Shown here piece after piece: positions 8,531 to 16,564 of a stretch of DNA of 64,000 nt (positions are counted from its first letter, which is position 1; the number at the start of each line of letters is the position of its first letter). The stretch is taken from the NCBI RefSeq assembly GCF_029392815.1, contig NZ_CP113942.1, positions 496,001-560,000 of the forward strand, given 5' to 3'. This stretch comes from Bifidobacterium sp. ESL0682. GTDB lineage: Bacteria; Actinomycetota; Actinomycetes; Actinomycetales; Bifidobacteriaceae. The notes beneath the pieces are model-generated. The model was not told the DNA's origin, did not search any database, and worked only from the letters and a program-made list of their open reading frames with translations. Made by a program: the position numbers and the translations under genes.

Positions 8531-11133
8531 CCAATCAATACACCGTCGAGGTCGCCGGAGGGGGAAGTCGCGCCGCCGCTGGTCTGGATGGCGGTGAAGT
8601 GGTGAGTGCCGCCGTAACCGTATCGCTGGAGGTAGTCGCTGGCCTTGAACTTGACGTTCCATTGCCATGCGCCGGTCCCTTGACCGGAGCGGTTGGCTTG
8701 TAGACAGGTATCGGTGCCGATTGAGCCTTGCGTCATGCATGCGTTGACCGAGTCTCCGCCGATGCCGTCGGCGTTGCCGGCCAGTTCAACTTCGTTGGTG
8801 CCGGAAAGATATATGGCGGTAAGGTTGTGAGGTGCCGGTACACCCTGCCAAAGGGCCGTCATCGTCAGCGAGGTGCATGCCCCGCTGGTTGTGCCGGCCG
8901 ATTTGCTGATGGTTGCGGTGCCTGCTGGCCACGTGGCGCCGCCGCCCGACCATCCCATGAACGCATAACCCGTTCTGGCCAAATTTCCTTTTCCGGGAAG
9001 GGTAGGTGATGCAGTACCTGCGCCCGTATCGATGAGAGCCTTCACATCGGCCGGTGCGTCGCCCGAAGCGCCACCCGCAGCGAACGAGACATTCATATAT
9101 GGTAGAGTGCCGGACGCGGTTCCCGCTGCGCTGGTTACCGCGTTGCCGGTGGCCGGGTCATTGGCCGTGGTGGTCACGCTGACGCTGTACGTGCTGCCCG
9201 GAGCGGATTCCAGCTGGCTTGCGGCAATACTGTTGGATCCGTTCCACGAGCAGCTGTTACTGCTGGAACAGCTGGAGCTGCCGCCCTGTCCCGTTGTCAG
9301 GTTCATTCTTCCGCCTGACGGGGCCGACGCGTTGCTGGCCGAAAGGTCCACCGTCGCAGTGCTCCCGGCCAACGCATGTGTGGCACCTATCGACACTGTC
9401 GGTTTGGGCATGTCTTTCCATTGTGCGTAGAGATTGTAAGTGGTGTTCGCGCCTTTGGGGAAGCTGGCATAAGCGCCGGAATTATAGGAAGTGCCTGTGT
9501 CGCTGCTGTTGGTGTTCCAATGAGTAAACAGTTTGGCTGAGGGGTTGCCGGAAATATATGAGCTGGGATAGGGCATGTAGAATCCGTTGGACCCAGTGGT
9601 GGTGTCTGCCTCAAGGTTTGCCCATCCGCCGCCAGATCCGCCGTTGGCGTACATGTAACTCAAGCGTACGCAACTGGGAGACAGCGCACTATCGGTGGTG
9701 TAATAGTCACCTGCAATGTTGGTGCCTTGGGAGACGCGGCTGGCAAGGGCGGCCGTATTGCCGATGGTGGTGATGGATGCGCAGTGACCCGGGCTGCTGG
9801 TATAGGCCTCCCATGTGAGGTTGGCAGGTACATTGTTGAACGCGGGGAAGCTATGTGAGTAGCCTTGTAATAGAGCGGTATGCTGCCCCAACTTGAGATG
9901 GCGCAGGCTGGAGGGCAACATGTTGAGAAAGGGGCCTCCTTCTGTGGTCTCTCTTGCTGCACGTGTGTCCCAGTTGGATAGGTCCAGGCTGGTCAGACTG
10001 TCGCAGCCGGAAAATATTTGACTCATATTGTCGACTTTGCTGGTGTCCCAGTTGGATAGGTCTAAGCTGGTCAGTCCGCTGCAACCGTAAAACATGGTGC
10101 TAACGTCATTGACGTTGCTGGTGTTCCAATTGGCAATATTCAGGTTCGTAAGCCCGGTATCTTGGGAGAACATATTGTCGAGGAGAAGAGCATTGCCCAT
10201 GTTCCAACCAGATAGGTTCAAGCTACGTAGGTTTGTAGTTTTCATGAACATATTTTGGAAGTGAGTGTTTTGGCTGACGTCCCAGTTTTCGATGCCGTTT
10301 ATGGTCGTCAAAGAGTCGTCGAATTCCAAGAAACCTTCGGCAGCCGCACCGGCGAGGTGGAGGGTACCTTGGGTTGTATCGAAGGAGGTGAGGTTATGCA
10401 TTTGACCGAAGGCGCTTTGATTATGATCCATGTAATACCAATGGGTGTATAGCGTAAGGTTGCCTTCGATTTGCACTCGAGTAATCCGCGAGGCGTAAGA
10501 GCTATTGACCCACTGGATCCAAGGCGCGGGTACTTTTCCTATGTCGGGGCTGGTGCCGCCGGAAATGTGGAGGGTGCAGGAGCTGTCAACATACCAGGTG
10601 ACGGTACTTGAATCTCTGCCATAAATATTAGGTAGGCCGTCGGCGCTGGTGGCTGGTGTTCCCCAGGCAGCCGGGCTGGACGGTGTGCAATAGGACTGTG
10701 GCCCAACCGAAGGTTGTTCGTTTTCTGAGTTGGACTTTGACTTGTTGGTGCTGCTTGCTCCAGTTGGTTGGCTGTCGAATGAGCCAAACGTCGATATCGT
10801 GGGAGTAGGGCTTAATGGAGAGCGTGGGGTTAAAAGTGTTGGCAGTGAACGCTGAATTGCCATGGAAGGCTGCGGGGATTGCTGGGTCGCGATGGTGCGT
10901 TGTGCGGTGGAATGGGATTGTGAGGAAATAGACTGAAGCGAATCAGAATAAGTGGAATGTGAAGCGGACCGCGACGATGCGGAAGGGCCGGAAGAGGCCG
11001 AATGCGAGGAGAATTGTATTACGTTATTTGACGGCGAACTGTCGACGGTTAGAAATCCCGCGGGGGGGGGGGTAGTATTCAATGCTGTTGTAATACAAAT
11101 AAATAGCGTGACTATGCTTTTAAAAACACCCAT
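8527..11133 (-). CDS. Surface protein, N-terminal open frame (first LRR module)
   Basis: These 868 residues begin with MGVFKSIVTLFICITTALN, a short basic head and hydrophobic core fitting a signal peptide, followed by TTPPPAG encoded across an 11-C tract. Residues of about 30-145 are Ser/Thr/Gln-rich. A lead domain starts near 148 (YCTPSSPAAWG), and DUF285-type repeats lie near 280-400, where the unit is like LTSLDLSNWDTSKVDNMS. A capping segment MLPSSLRHLKLG follows. Next come InlB-like repeats (FTHWNTNSSDTGTSY; GYAFMGWSGGGATW) separated by Ig-like stretches. AAAAGGG upstream of the ATG may be its ribosome-binding site. The frame ends mid-domain at TGA, immediately overlapped by an ATG in the next frame. 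Confidence 0.7.
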   Translation of the reverse strand: MGVFKSIVTLFICITTALNTTPPPAGFLTVDSSPSNNVIQFSSHSASSGPSASSRSASHSTYSDSLQSISSQSHSTAQRTIATQQSPQPSMAIQRSLPTLLTPRSPLSPTPTISTFGSFDSQPTGASSTNKSKSNSENEQPSVGPQSYCTPSSPAAWGTPATSADGLPNIYGRDSSTVTWYVDSSCTLHISGGTSPDIGKVPAPWIQWVNSSYASRITRVQIEGNLTLYTHWYYMDHNQSAFGQMHNLTSFDTTQGTLHLAGAAAEGFLEFDDSLTTINGIENWDVSQNTHFQNMFMKTTNLRSLNLSGWNMGNALLLDNMFSQDTGLTNLNIANWNTSNVNDVSTMFYGCSGLTSLDLSNWDTSKVDNMSQIFSGCDSLTSLDLSNWDTRAARETTEGGPFLNMLPSSLRHLKLGQHTALLQGYSHSFPAFNNVPANLTWEAYTSSPGHCASITTIGNTAALASRVSQGTNIAGDYYTTDSALSPSCVRLSYMYANGGSGGGWANLEADTTTGSNGFYMPYPSSYISGNPSAKLFTHWNTNSSDTGTSYNSGAYASFPKGANTTYNLYAQWKDMPKPTVSIGATHALAGSTATVDLSASNASAPSGGRMNLTTGQGGSSSCSSSNSCSWNGSNSIAASQLESAPGSTYSVSVTTTANDPATGNAVTSAAGTASGTLPYMNVSFAAGGASGDAPADVKALIDTGAGTASPTLPGKGNLARTGYAFMGWSGGGATWPAGTATISKSAGTTSGACTSLTMTALWQGVPAPHNLTAIYLSGTNEVELAGNADGIGGDSVNACMTQGSIGTDTCLQANRSGQGTGAWQWNVKFKASDYLQRYGYGGTHHFTAIQTSGGATSPSGDLDGVLIG
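11062..11072 (-). repeat. 11-base poly-C (coding strand) tract, likely contingency locus
   Basis: Eleven consecutive G on the plus strand read as C on the coding strand, in codons 21-25 just after the signal-peptide core. At this length the reading frame is open for 868 codons. Gain or loss of one base would close it. Confidence 0.9.
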
Positions 11134-11462
11134 GGCACCAAACCCTTTTCATGCTTCATGAAATGCGCCAAACTCAACGCATTACTAAAATCATCATTAA
11201 TTTACAATATCCGTAGTACAAAAGTGATGGTTTCGTGTTACATTGTCGCGGCGAGTTGATGCGGCGGTTGGTTCCGTATGGGTAGGCGGATGGGCGGAAT
11301 GTCGGCGTGAAATCGACTTTGAAGAGAACTGGGTTCCCCGCTCTGTTTGGGCTACTCGAAATGCAATGCGTGTTCCCGTGCCGGATGTGCAACAGTGGAT
11401 GGCAGACTCGGCGGCGACCTGTTTTTATAGTGAACCAGCGATGGTGTGCGCATGAAGATGGC

Positions 11463-11468
11463 TATAAT
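11463..11468 (+). promoter_or_regulatory. -10 box upstream of the first DAHP synthase
   Basis: A consensus TATAAT with a weak -35 region upstream (GATGGT at 11440-11445), leaving a leader of about 45 bases before the start codon. Confidence 0.5.
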
Positions 11469-11519
11469 AGACACCCTATGGTCAATTGACGCCAATGGGC
11501 GTTCGGACGAGAGGAGGGA

Positions 11520-12662
11520 ATGATGGCGATTATGCGAGGGCCTGGAAGTTCGGAGGATGCTCGGCGATTCAGCGAGGAAGCTGTTTATCCCGAAACCGTG
11601 GATGTCAACATCCGTCAGCTCGACCCGATTCCCGCGCCGCGCGAGTTTCTGAAAGAACGTCCACTGACCAAGCCGATGAGCGACCTGGTGCTGAAGTCGC
11701 GTCAGGAAATCCGCGACATCCTGCACGGGCGCGACGATCGGTTGCTTGTCATTGTCGGCCCCTGCTCGATTCACGATCCCGAGGCGGCGAAGGATTACGC
11801 CGGGCGGCTCGCCAAGGTCAACGAGGAACTCAAGGACCGTCTGATGATCGTCATGCGCGTCTATTTCGAGAAGCCGCGTACCACCGTGGGCTGGAAGGGC
11901 CTGATCAACGACCCGGATCTCGACGGCGAATTCAATATTCGCAAGGGTATGTTCCTGGCTCGCAAGGTGCTTTCCGACGTGCTCGAGCTTGGTCTGCCGA
12001 CTGCTACCGAATGGCTGGATCCGATCACTCCGCAATACATCTGCGACATGGTCAGCTGGGGCGCCATCGGCGCGCGCAACACGGAGAGCCAGGTGCACCG
12101 CGAGCTGGCCAGCGGCATGTCGATGCCGATTGGCTTCAAGAACTCCACCGACGGTTCGGTGAAGGTTGCCGCCGATTCCTGCTACGCCGTGGCCAACGAG
12201 CATCATTTCCTTTCAATTAACCTCGACGGTCGCGTTATTTCCGCGGAAACCAAGGGTAATCCGGATTGCCATATCGTTTTGCGCGGTTCGAGCAGTGGAC
12301 CGAATTACGACGCGGAATCTGTGGCCAAGGCGCTGGAAACACTGAAACAGTCCAAGGTTACTGGGCCCAGCGAGCACGGTCTGGTCATTGACGCCGCGCA
12401 TGGCAATTGCGGCAAGGATGAGGTGCGCGAGGCTGAGGTGATCGAGGAAATCGCCGCACGCTTGGCCAAGGGCGAACCTGGCATTTTCGGCGTGATGATG
12501 GAAAGCAATATCCGTGGCGGCCACCAGTCGCCTGCGCCGCTCGATCAGCTGGTCTACGGCCGCTCGGTCACCGATGCCTGCATTCCATGGGACCGAACCA
12601 ACGAGCTGCTCCACACCCTTGCCGACGCTGTTGCTACCCGCCGCAAGCTCGACGGTGAGTGA
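11520..12662 (+). CDS. aroG: 3-deoxy-7-phosphoheptulonate (DAHP) synthase, copy 1
   Basis: The enzyme condenses phosphoenolpyruvate and erythrose 4-phosphate in the first step of the shikimate pathway to aromatic amino acids. The 380-residue class I (AroF/G/H-type) protein shows VGPCSIHDP near residue 79, KPRTTVGWKGLINDP, ARNTESQVHRELASGMSMP, the metal-site region HGNCGKDEV and MMESNIRGG. AGGAGG at 11512-11517 serves either ATG 11520 or ATG 11523; the second has the better spacing. A second DAHP synthase follows, so these are probably isoenzymes with different feedback control. Confidence 0.95.
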   Translation: MMAIMRGPGSSEDARRFSEEAVYPETVDVNIRQLDPIPAPREFLKERPLTKPMSDLVLKSRQEIRDILHGRDDRLLVIVGPCSIHDPEAAKDYAGRLAKVNEELKDRLMIVMRVYFEKPRTTVGWKGLINDPDLDGEFNIRKGMFLARKVLSDVLELGLPTATEWLDPITPQYICDMVSWGAIGARNTESQVHRELASGMSMPIGFKNSTDGSVKVAADSCYAVANEHHFLSINLDGRVISAETKGNPDCHIVLRGSSSGPNYDAESVAKALETLKQSKVTGPSEHGLVIDAAHGNCGKDEVREAEVIEEIAARLAKGEPGIFGVMMESNIRGGHQSPAPLDQLVYGRSVTDACIPWDRTNELLHTLADAVATRRKLDGE

Positions 12663-12676
12663 ATAAAACCGTTATT

Positions 12677-12722
12677 GCGACCAAAAGCACGATGTTGATG
12701 TTTATTTTTGTGCTTTGGTCGC
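12677..12722. repeat. Inverted repeat between the two DAHP synthase genes
   Basis: GCGACCAAAAGCAC and GTGCTTTGGTCGC pair with one bulged base around a 19-nt AT-rich loop. It lacks a clean T-run, so it may be a terminator or a member of the same extragenic repeat family as the elements near 18.7 and 23.9 kb, which share GTGCTTTTGGTCG-like words. Confidence 0.5.
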
Positions 12723-12879
12723 AGTAAAAATGCAACTACGACAAAAACGCGGGAAAGCATGCTTTTAGCCGCGGCAGTGTGACAGTTTCAGATGTGGTCT
12801 GGTATGCCTTGTCGGCGCTATGATCGATATGTTGACAAAGACTAATAGATCGACAACTACGACAGAGAGAAGTTTGGCG

Positions 12880-14103
12880 ATGGCGAACGCGGAAAGCAAG
12901 CCGGGTAGCAGTGAGCAGAACGACCAGGGCATTGACGCCGCCAAAAACCATGCCGCTTTCGAAAAGGCGCGGAAAAACGGAGAGAACCCTCTGAAGGTCA
13001 GTGGCATCACGCGCTGGGAGGATGAGGCCGGCGTCAATCGCATCGTCAACCGTCGCGTTTTCGAGCTTGAGCCGTTGCCCACTCCGGCCGATGTGCTCTC
13101 CAACATGCCGCTGAGTTCCGAGGCGACAGATTTGGTCGTTCGCTCCCGCGATGAGATTCGCAACTGCCTCTATGGCAAAGACGACCGGTTGTTGGTAATT
13201 ACCGGTCCTTGCTCGGTTCACGACCCTGCGGCAGCGCTGGATTACGCGGGCCGTCTGGCGAAGATGAAGGACGAGCTCGGCGATCGTTTGCTTATCGTCA
13301 TGCGCGTCTATTTCGAGAAGCCACGCACCACCGTGGGCTGGAAGGGCCTGATCAACGACCCCGACATCGACGGCAGTCACAACATCAAGAAGGGCCTGCT
13401 GCTCGCGCGCAAAACTTTGCTTGGTGTGCTTGATCAGGGTGTTGCGGCTGCGACGGAGTTTCTGGAGCCGACCAGCCCGCAATATATTTCCGATGCGGTG
13501 AGCTGGGGTGTCATTGGTGCGCGCAACACCGAATCGCAGATTCATCGTCAACTGGCCAGTGGGCTTTCGATGCCGATTGGCTTCAAGAACGCCACAGACG
13601 GGTCCGTCAAGGCCGCCATCGATGGCTGCTATACGGCTGCTCAACAGCATACGTTCTTCGGCATCGACCATCTGGGCCGGGCAAGCGCCGTCGAAACACT
13701 TGGCAACCCTGACTGCCACGTCGTATTGCGCGGCTCCTCAACCGGACCCAATTACGATGCGGTGTCGGTCGGACAAGCGATGCAGGATATTCGTGGCGAG
13801 ATGCCGGAGGACTCCGCTGCGAGCCACGGTCTCATCATCGACTGCTCGCACGGCAATTCCGGCAAAGACGAGATTCGTCAGGCCGAGGTCGTGCGTGAAT
13901 TGGCCGGCCGCATCGCCGTAGGCGAGCCCAATATCACCGGCTTGATGATGGAAAGTTTCATCGCCGGAGGCAATCAGCCGGCGGCTCCGCTTTCCCAACT
14001 CGAATACGGCAAGTCAATCACCGACAAGTGCATCGCCTGGCCCGAAACGGAACGTCTCCTCCGAGAGCTTGCCGACGCAGTAGATGTTCGCCGCGGCGCA
14101 TGA
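12880..14103 (+). CDS. aroG: 3-deoxy-7-phosphoheptulonate (DAHP) synthase, copy 2
   Basis: This second class I DAHP synthase has 407 residues and shares long blocks with copy 1 (ITGPCSVHDP, KPRTTVGWKGLINDPDIDG, ARNTESQIHRQLASGLSMP, CSHGNSGKDEI, LMMESFIAGG). It carries an extra N-terminal extension of about 45 hydrophilic residues. The frame is open from 12820, but ATG 12880 is preferred: a GAGAGAAG sequence precedes it and a TTGACA hexamer at 12832-12837 would lie inside the longer reading. It may have its own promoter rather than depend on read-through from copy 1. Confidence 0.93.
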   Translation: MANAESKPGSSEQNDQGIDAAKNHAAFEKARKNGENPLKVSGITRWEDEAGVNRIVNRRVFELEPLPTPADVLSNMPLSSEATDLVVRSRDEIRNCLYGKDDRLLVITGPCSVHDPAAALDYAGRLAKMKDELGDRLLIVMRVYFEKPRTTVGWKGLINDPDIDGSHNIKKGLLLARKTLLGVLDQGVAAATEFLEPTSPQYISDAVSWGVIGARNTESQIHRQLASGLSMPIGFKNATDGSVKAAIDGCYTAAQQHTFFGIDHLGRASAVETLGNPDCHVVLRGSSTGPNYDAVSVGQAMQDIRGEMPEDSAASHGLIIDCSHGNSGKDEIRQAEVVRELAGRIAVGEPNITGLMMESFIAGGNQPAAPLSQLEYGKSITDKCIAWPETERLLRELADAVDVRRGA

Positions 14104-14222
14104 TTCGCGTCATTTAATACGTAATTTTGTGACGAAGATTGTGCCGTGAATGCCTGATTTGCGTCTGATATATTGAAAACAATTTCGACCAAAAACAAAA
14201 CGAAATCAAGAAACGAGGAAAC

Positions 14223-14915
14223 ATGAAGACCGTTGCCATCATTGGGGCCATGGAAGAAGAAGTCGCGTTGATCGCGAAGTCTCTGAACGATGTCAAGCAC
14301 AACAAGACCGCGAGCCTCGACATCAACGTCGGCACACTGACTTCCAAGTCCGGCGAGCAGATTGCCGTCGCCGCAACCGTCGGTGGCATGGGCCTGGTCA
14401 ACGCGGCCGCGACCACGCAGTGCCTCGTCGACAACTATCATCCCGATGCGGTCATCTTCTCCGGAATCGCCGGCTCGCTCAACAAATCCATGCACATCAA
14501 CGACGTCGTGCTCGGCGGCACCCTGCGCTACCTCGATTCCGACATGCGCATGATCGCTCAGTGGAAGCCTGAAACCGAGGAATTCCATAGCGACCAGCAC
14601 CTGCTTGATGTGGCCGGCGAAGCGCTCGACGAGCTGGGCATTCATCACATGACCGGCGTCATCGCCTCTGGCAACAATTTCATCGGCACCCCGGAACAGG
14701 CCGCCGTGGTTGCTGAAAAGACGCACGCCGACGCGGTGGAGATGGAAGGTGCGGCCGTGGCGCACGTAGCCGCCCGCAACGATGTGCCAGCTTTAGTCAT
14801 CCGCGCACTTTCCGACGAGGCCGACACCGAATACGAGCAGTTCAAGGAATTCGACATCTCCGAGTACGCCGACACCGCCGCTCGTCTCGCCGTCGATATC
14901 GTTACTCGGCTTTGA
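14223..14915 (+). CDS. mtnN: 5'-methylthioadenosine/S-adenosylhomocysteine nucleosidase
   Basis: The enzyme cleaves the glycosidic bond of MTA and SAH, recycling adenine and relieving SAH inhibition of methyltransferases; it also yields the S-ribosylhomocysteine used for AI-2. The 230 residues carry the family's hallmarks: IIGAMEEEV (first catalytic Glu), SGIAGSLN, the substrate segment ASGNNFIG, DAVEMEGAAVAH and the catalytic Asp in ALSDEAD. GAGGAA precedes the ATG. It appears monocistronic, with a short hairpin directly after the stop. Confidence 0.93.
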   Translation: MKTVAIIGAMEEEVALIAKSLNDVKHNKTASLDINVGTLTSKSGEQIAVAATVGGMGLVNAAATTQCLVDNYHPDAVIFSGIAGSLNKSMHINDVVLGGTLRYLDSDMRMIAQWKPETEEFHSDQHLLDVAGEALDELGIHHMTGVIASGNNFIGTPEQAAVVAEKTHADAVEMEGAAVAHVAARNDVPALVIRALSDEADTEYEQFKEFDISEYADTAARLAVDIVTRL

Positions 14916-14918
14916 TCT

Positions 14919-14932
14919 GAGCCTTTTGGCTC
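14919..14932 (+). terminator. Short hairpin after mtnN
   Basis: GAGCC-TTTT-GGCTC begins three bases after the stop and is followed by CTACTGTT. The stem is only five pairs, so termination may be weak. Confidence 0.45.
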
Positions 14933-15086
14933 CTACTGTTCAGCCAAGCAAATCGACCGCGTATGGACCTATCAGTCATGTCGTAGAGACGCGATTCTAC
15001 GCGCCGGTTTTCGCAGCAGGTCTGTTCGCTCAATGAGAAAACCGCTGACTTCGATTTCTTGTGGCTGAACGGTTCTCGCATGAAAA

Positions 15087-15260
15087 GGTCGGTGCCCCGT
15101 CGACGCATTGGTCGGTGGGGCACCACAAATTTGGTCGGTGACACTGACGTCAAAAAATAATTTGCTGGTGCTGTTTTCGTGTTTCTGCCATGCATAATTC
15201 ATACAAAAGGTCGGTTTTCGAATTGTCACACGGTCGGAGGCCGATTTTTTGATTGGTCGG
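15087..15260 (+). promoter_or_regulatory. Phased array of six GGTCGG boxes upstream of pstS
   Basis: GGTCGG occurs at 15087, 15110 and 15133 and again at 15209, 15232 and 15255. Within each triplet the spacing is exactly 23 bp. Most boxes are preceded by an A/T run. A GGTGCCCC / GGGGCACC inverted repeat (15091-15124) overlaps the first triplet. The array fills an otherwise empty interval and ends about 80 bp before pstS, so it is probably a multi-site operator for that operon; the binding protein is unknown. Confidence 0.6.
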
Positions 15261-15326
15261 CGGCGCTGCCAAGTGCCGCAGCAGAAATGCCACAGATTGT
15301 CTAATCATTGACGGCATACCTTCTGA

Positions 15327-15332
15327 CATAAT
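15327..15332 (+). promoter_or_regulatory. -10 box for leaderless pstS
   Basis: CATAAT lies six bases before the GTG at 15339, and TTGACG (15308-15313) lies upstream at a shorter than usual distance. There is no Shine-Dalgarno sequence. Confidence 0.45.
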
Positions 15333-15338
15333 AAAAGC

Positions 15339-16475
15339 GTGAGCAACATCATGCACAGCACTACGTGCAAGCGCCTTATCGCTGTCGTTTCCTCGTTGGC
15401 GATGATGGCTTCTCTTTCGGCCTGCGGTGACAATACAAGCCCGGCCGATTCTTCCAATGCCGCAAAAGACAAAAACTCCGGAATCTCTGGTGAGTTCCAC
15501 GGTGCAGGTGCCTCCTCCCAGCAGGGTGCAGTGGAGGCTTGGATCGCGACCTATCAGAAGACGAACCGCAATGCGAAGATTGCCTACAACCCTTCTGGTT
15601 CCGGCGCGGGGGTCAGCACGTTTCTGACCGGCGCCATCGCATGGGCCGGCACCGATGCGCCGTTGAGCGACCAGCAGGTCGAGCAGTCCCAGAGCATTTG
15701 TGCATCCGGCAGCGCCTTCGACGTTCCGGTTTACGTCTCGCCTGTAGCCGTGATGTTCAATCTCAAAGGCATTTCGGGGCAGGGCAAGCATCTGAACATG
15801 GATGCCGGGATTATCGCCCGTATTTTCGACGGCAAGATCACCCAATGGAACGACGACGCCATCAAGGCCGAAAATCCCAAGGAAAATCTGCCTGCCGTGC
15901 CGATCACTGTGATTCATCGTTCCGACAAGTCCGGCACCACCAACAATTTCACGTCGTATCTCAAAGCTGCCGCGCCAAGTGATTGGGGCTACAATCCGCA
16001 GGAAAACTGGCCTAACGAGGTCGGGCAGGCTGCCAAAGGCACCGACGGCGTGGTTAGCAGCATCGGCCAGGCCGATGGCACCATCGGTTACGCTGATCTC
16101 GCCAAGGCCGGCAATTTCGGCACGGTCTCAGTCAAGGTCGGCTCCGATTATGTCGCGCCTACCGCTGAGGCCGCCGCGAAAACGGTGAACACCTCGCCGT
16201 TGCGCCAGATGCCCAAGGGCAGCAAACGTGTGGTGGTGGACGTCGATTACGGCACCGCCGTCGCAGGCAACTACCCGGTGGTTTCCTCGTCGTATGCCGT
16301 GGCGTGCCCTGCCTACAAGGACGCCAAAACCGGCGCCTTCGTTCGCAGCTGGTTGGACTATGTCCTGAGCGACTCCGGCCAGGAAGTCGCCGCGGACAAC
16401 ACCGGCTCGGCGGCGCTGGGCGGAGCATTGACGCAAAGCGCCCTGAAATCCGTGAATACCATACAGACGAAATAA
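15339..16475 (+). CDS. pstS: Phosphate ABC transporter substrate-binding lipoprotein
   Basis: PstS captures inorganic phosphate outside the membrane and passes it to PstCA. The 378-residue precursor has a lipoprotein signal ending in the lipobox LSAC with the lipidated Cys at residue 29, followed by a Ser/Asp-rich linker. Phosphate-binding motifs are present: GAGASSQQGAVEAW, GSGAGVSTFL, AGTDAPLSD and HRSDKSGTTNNF. GTG 15339 fits a leaderless start; ATG 15351 is an alternative that keeps the signal peptide intact. It heads the pstSCAB cluster. Confidence 0.95.
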   Translation: MSNIMHSTTCKRLIAVVSSLAMMASLSACGDNTSPADSSNAAKDKNSGISGEFHGAGASSQQGAVEAWIATYQKTNRNAKIAYNPSGSGAGVSTFLTGAIAWAGTDAPLSDQQVEQSQSICASGSAFDVPVYVSPVAVMFNLKGISGQGKHLNMDAGIIARIFDGKITQWNDDAIKAENPKENLPAVPITVIHRSDKSGTTNNFTSYLKAAAPSDWGYNPQENWPNEVGQAAKGTDGVVSSIGQADGTIGYADLAKAGNFGTVSVKVGSDYVAPTAEAAAKTVNTSPLRQMPKGSKRVVVDVDYGTAVAGNYPVVSSSYAVACPAYKDAKTGAFVRSWLDYVLSDSGQEVAADNTGSAALGGALTQSALKSVNTIQTK

Positions 16476-16564
16476 CGTAATCAAATTTTTCTTCAAGACC
16501 ATCAACAAATCGCAAGCGTTGCCGGAAGTGTTGGCAGGCTTCGGATTCGAGATTTAGGAGAAGC

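Larger units (their letters stand above)
4632..11133 (-). pseudogene. Giant sortase-anchored surface protein, interrupted by two frameshifts
   Basis: Three consecutive minus-strand frames (11133-8527, 8530-5078 and about 5150-4632) encode one continuous domain series. Read together they give a protein of about 2,167 residues: signal peptide, Ser-rich stretch, then two copies of a module made of a Cys/Trp-containing lead domain, BspA-like (DUF285) leucine-rich repeats and InlB-type (Listeria-Bacteroides) repeats, and finally an MPLTG wall anchor. Each junction needs one extra base. The first frame ends in an ATGA overlap with the second. Candidate sites are 8531-8538 (adding one G gives ...VLDWMSVSF) and the AAA at 5143-5145. 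The breaks may be sequencing errors, real decay or switching. A cell-surface adhesin role is inferred from the architecture. The C-terminal two thirds is clearly G+C-richer than the N-terminal third, which points to a mosaic origin. Confidence 0.65.
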
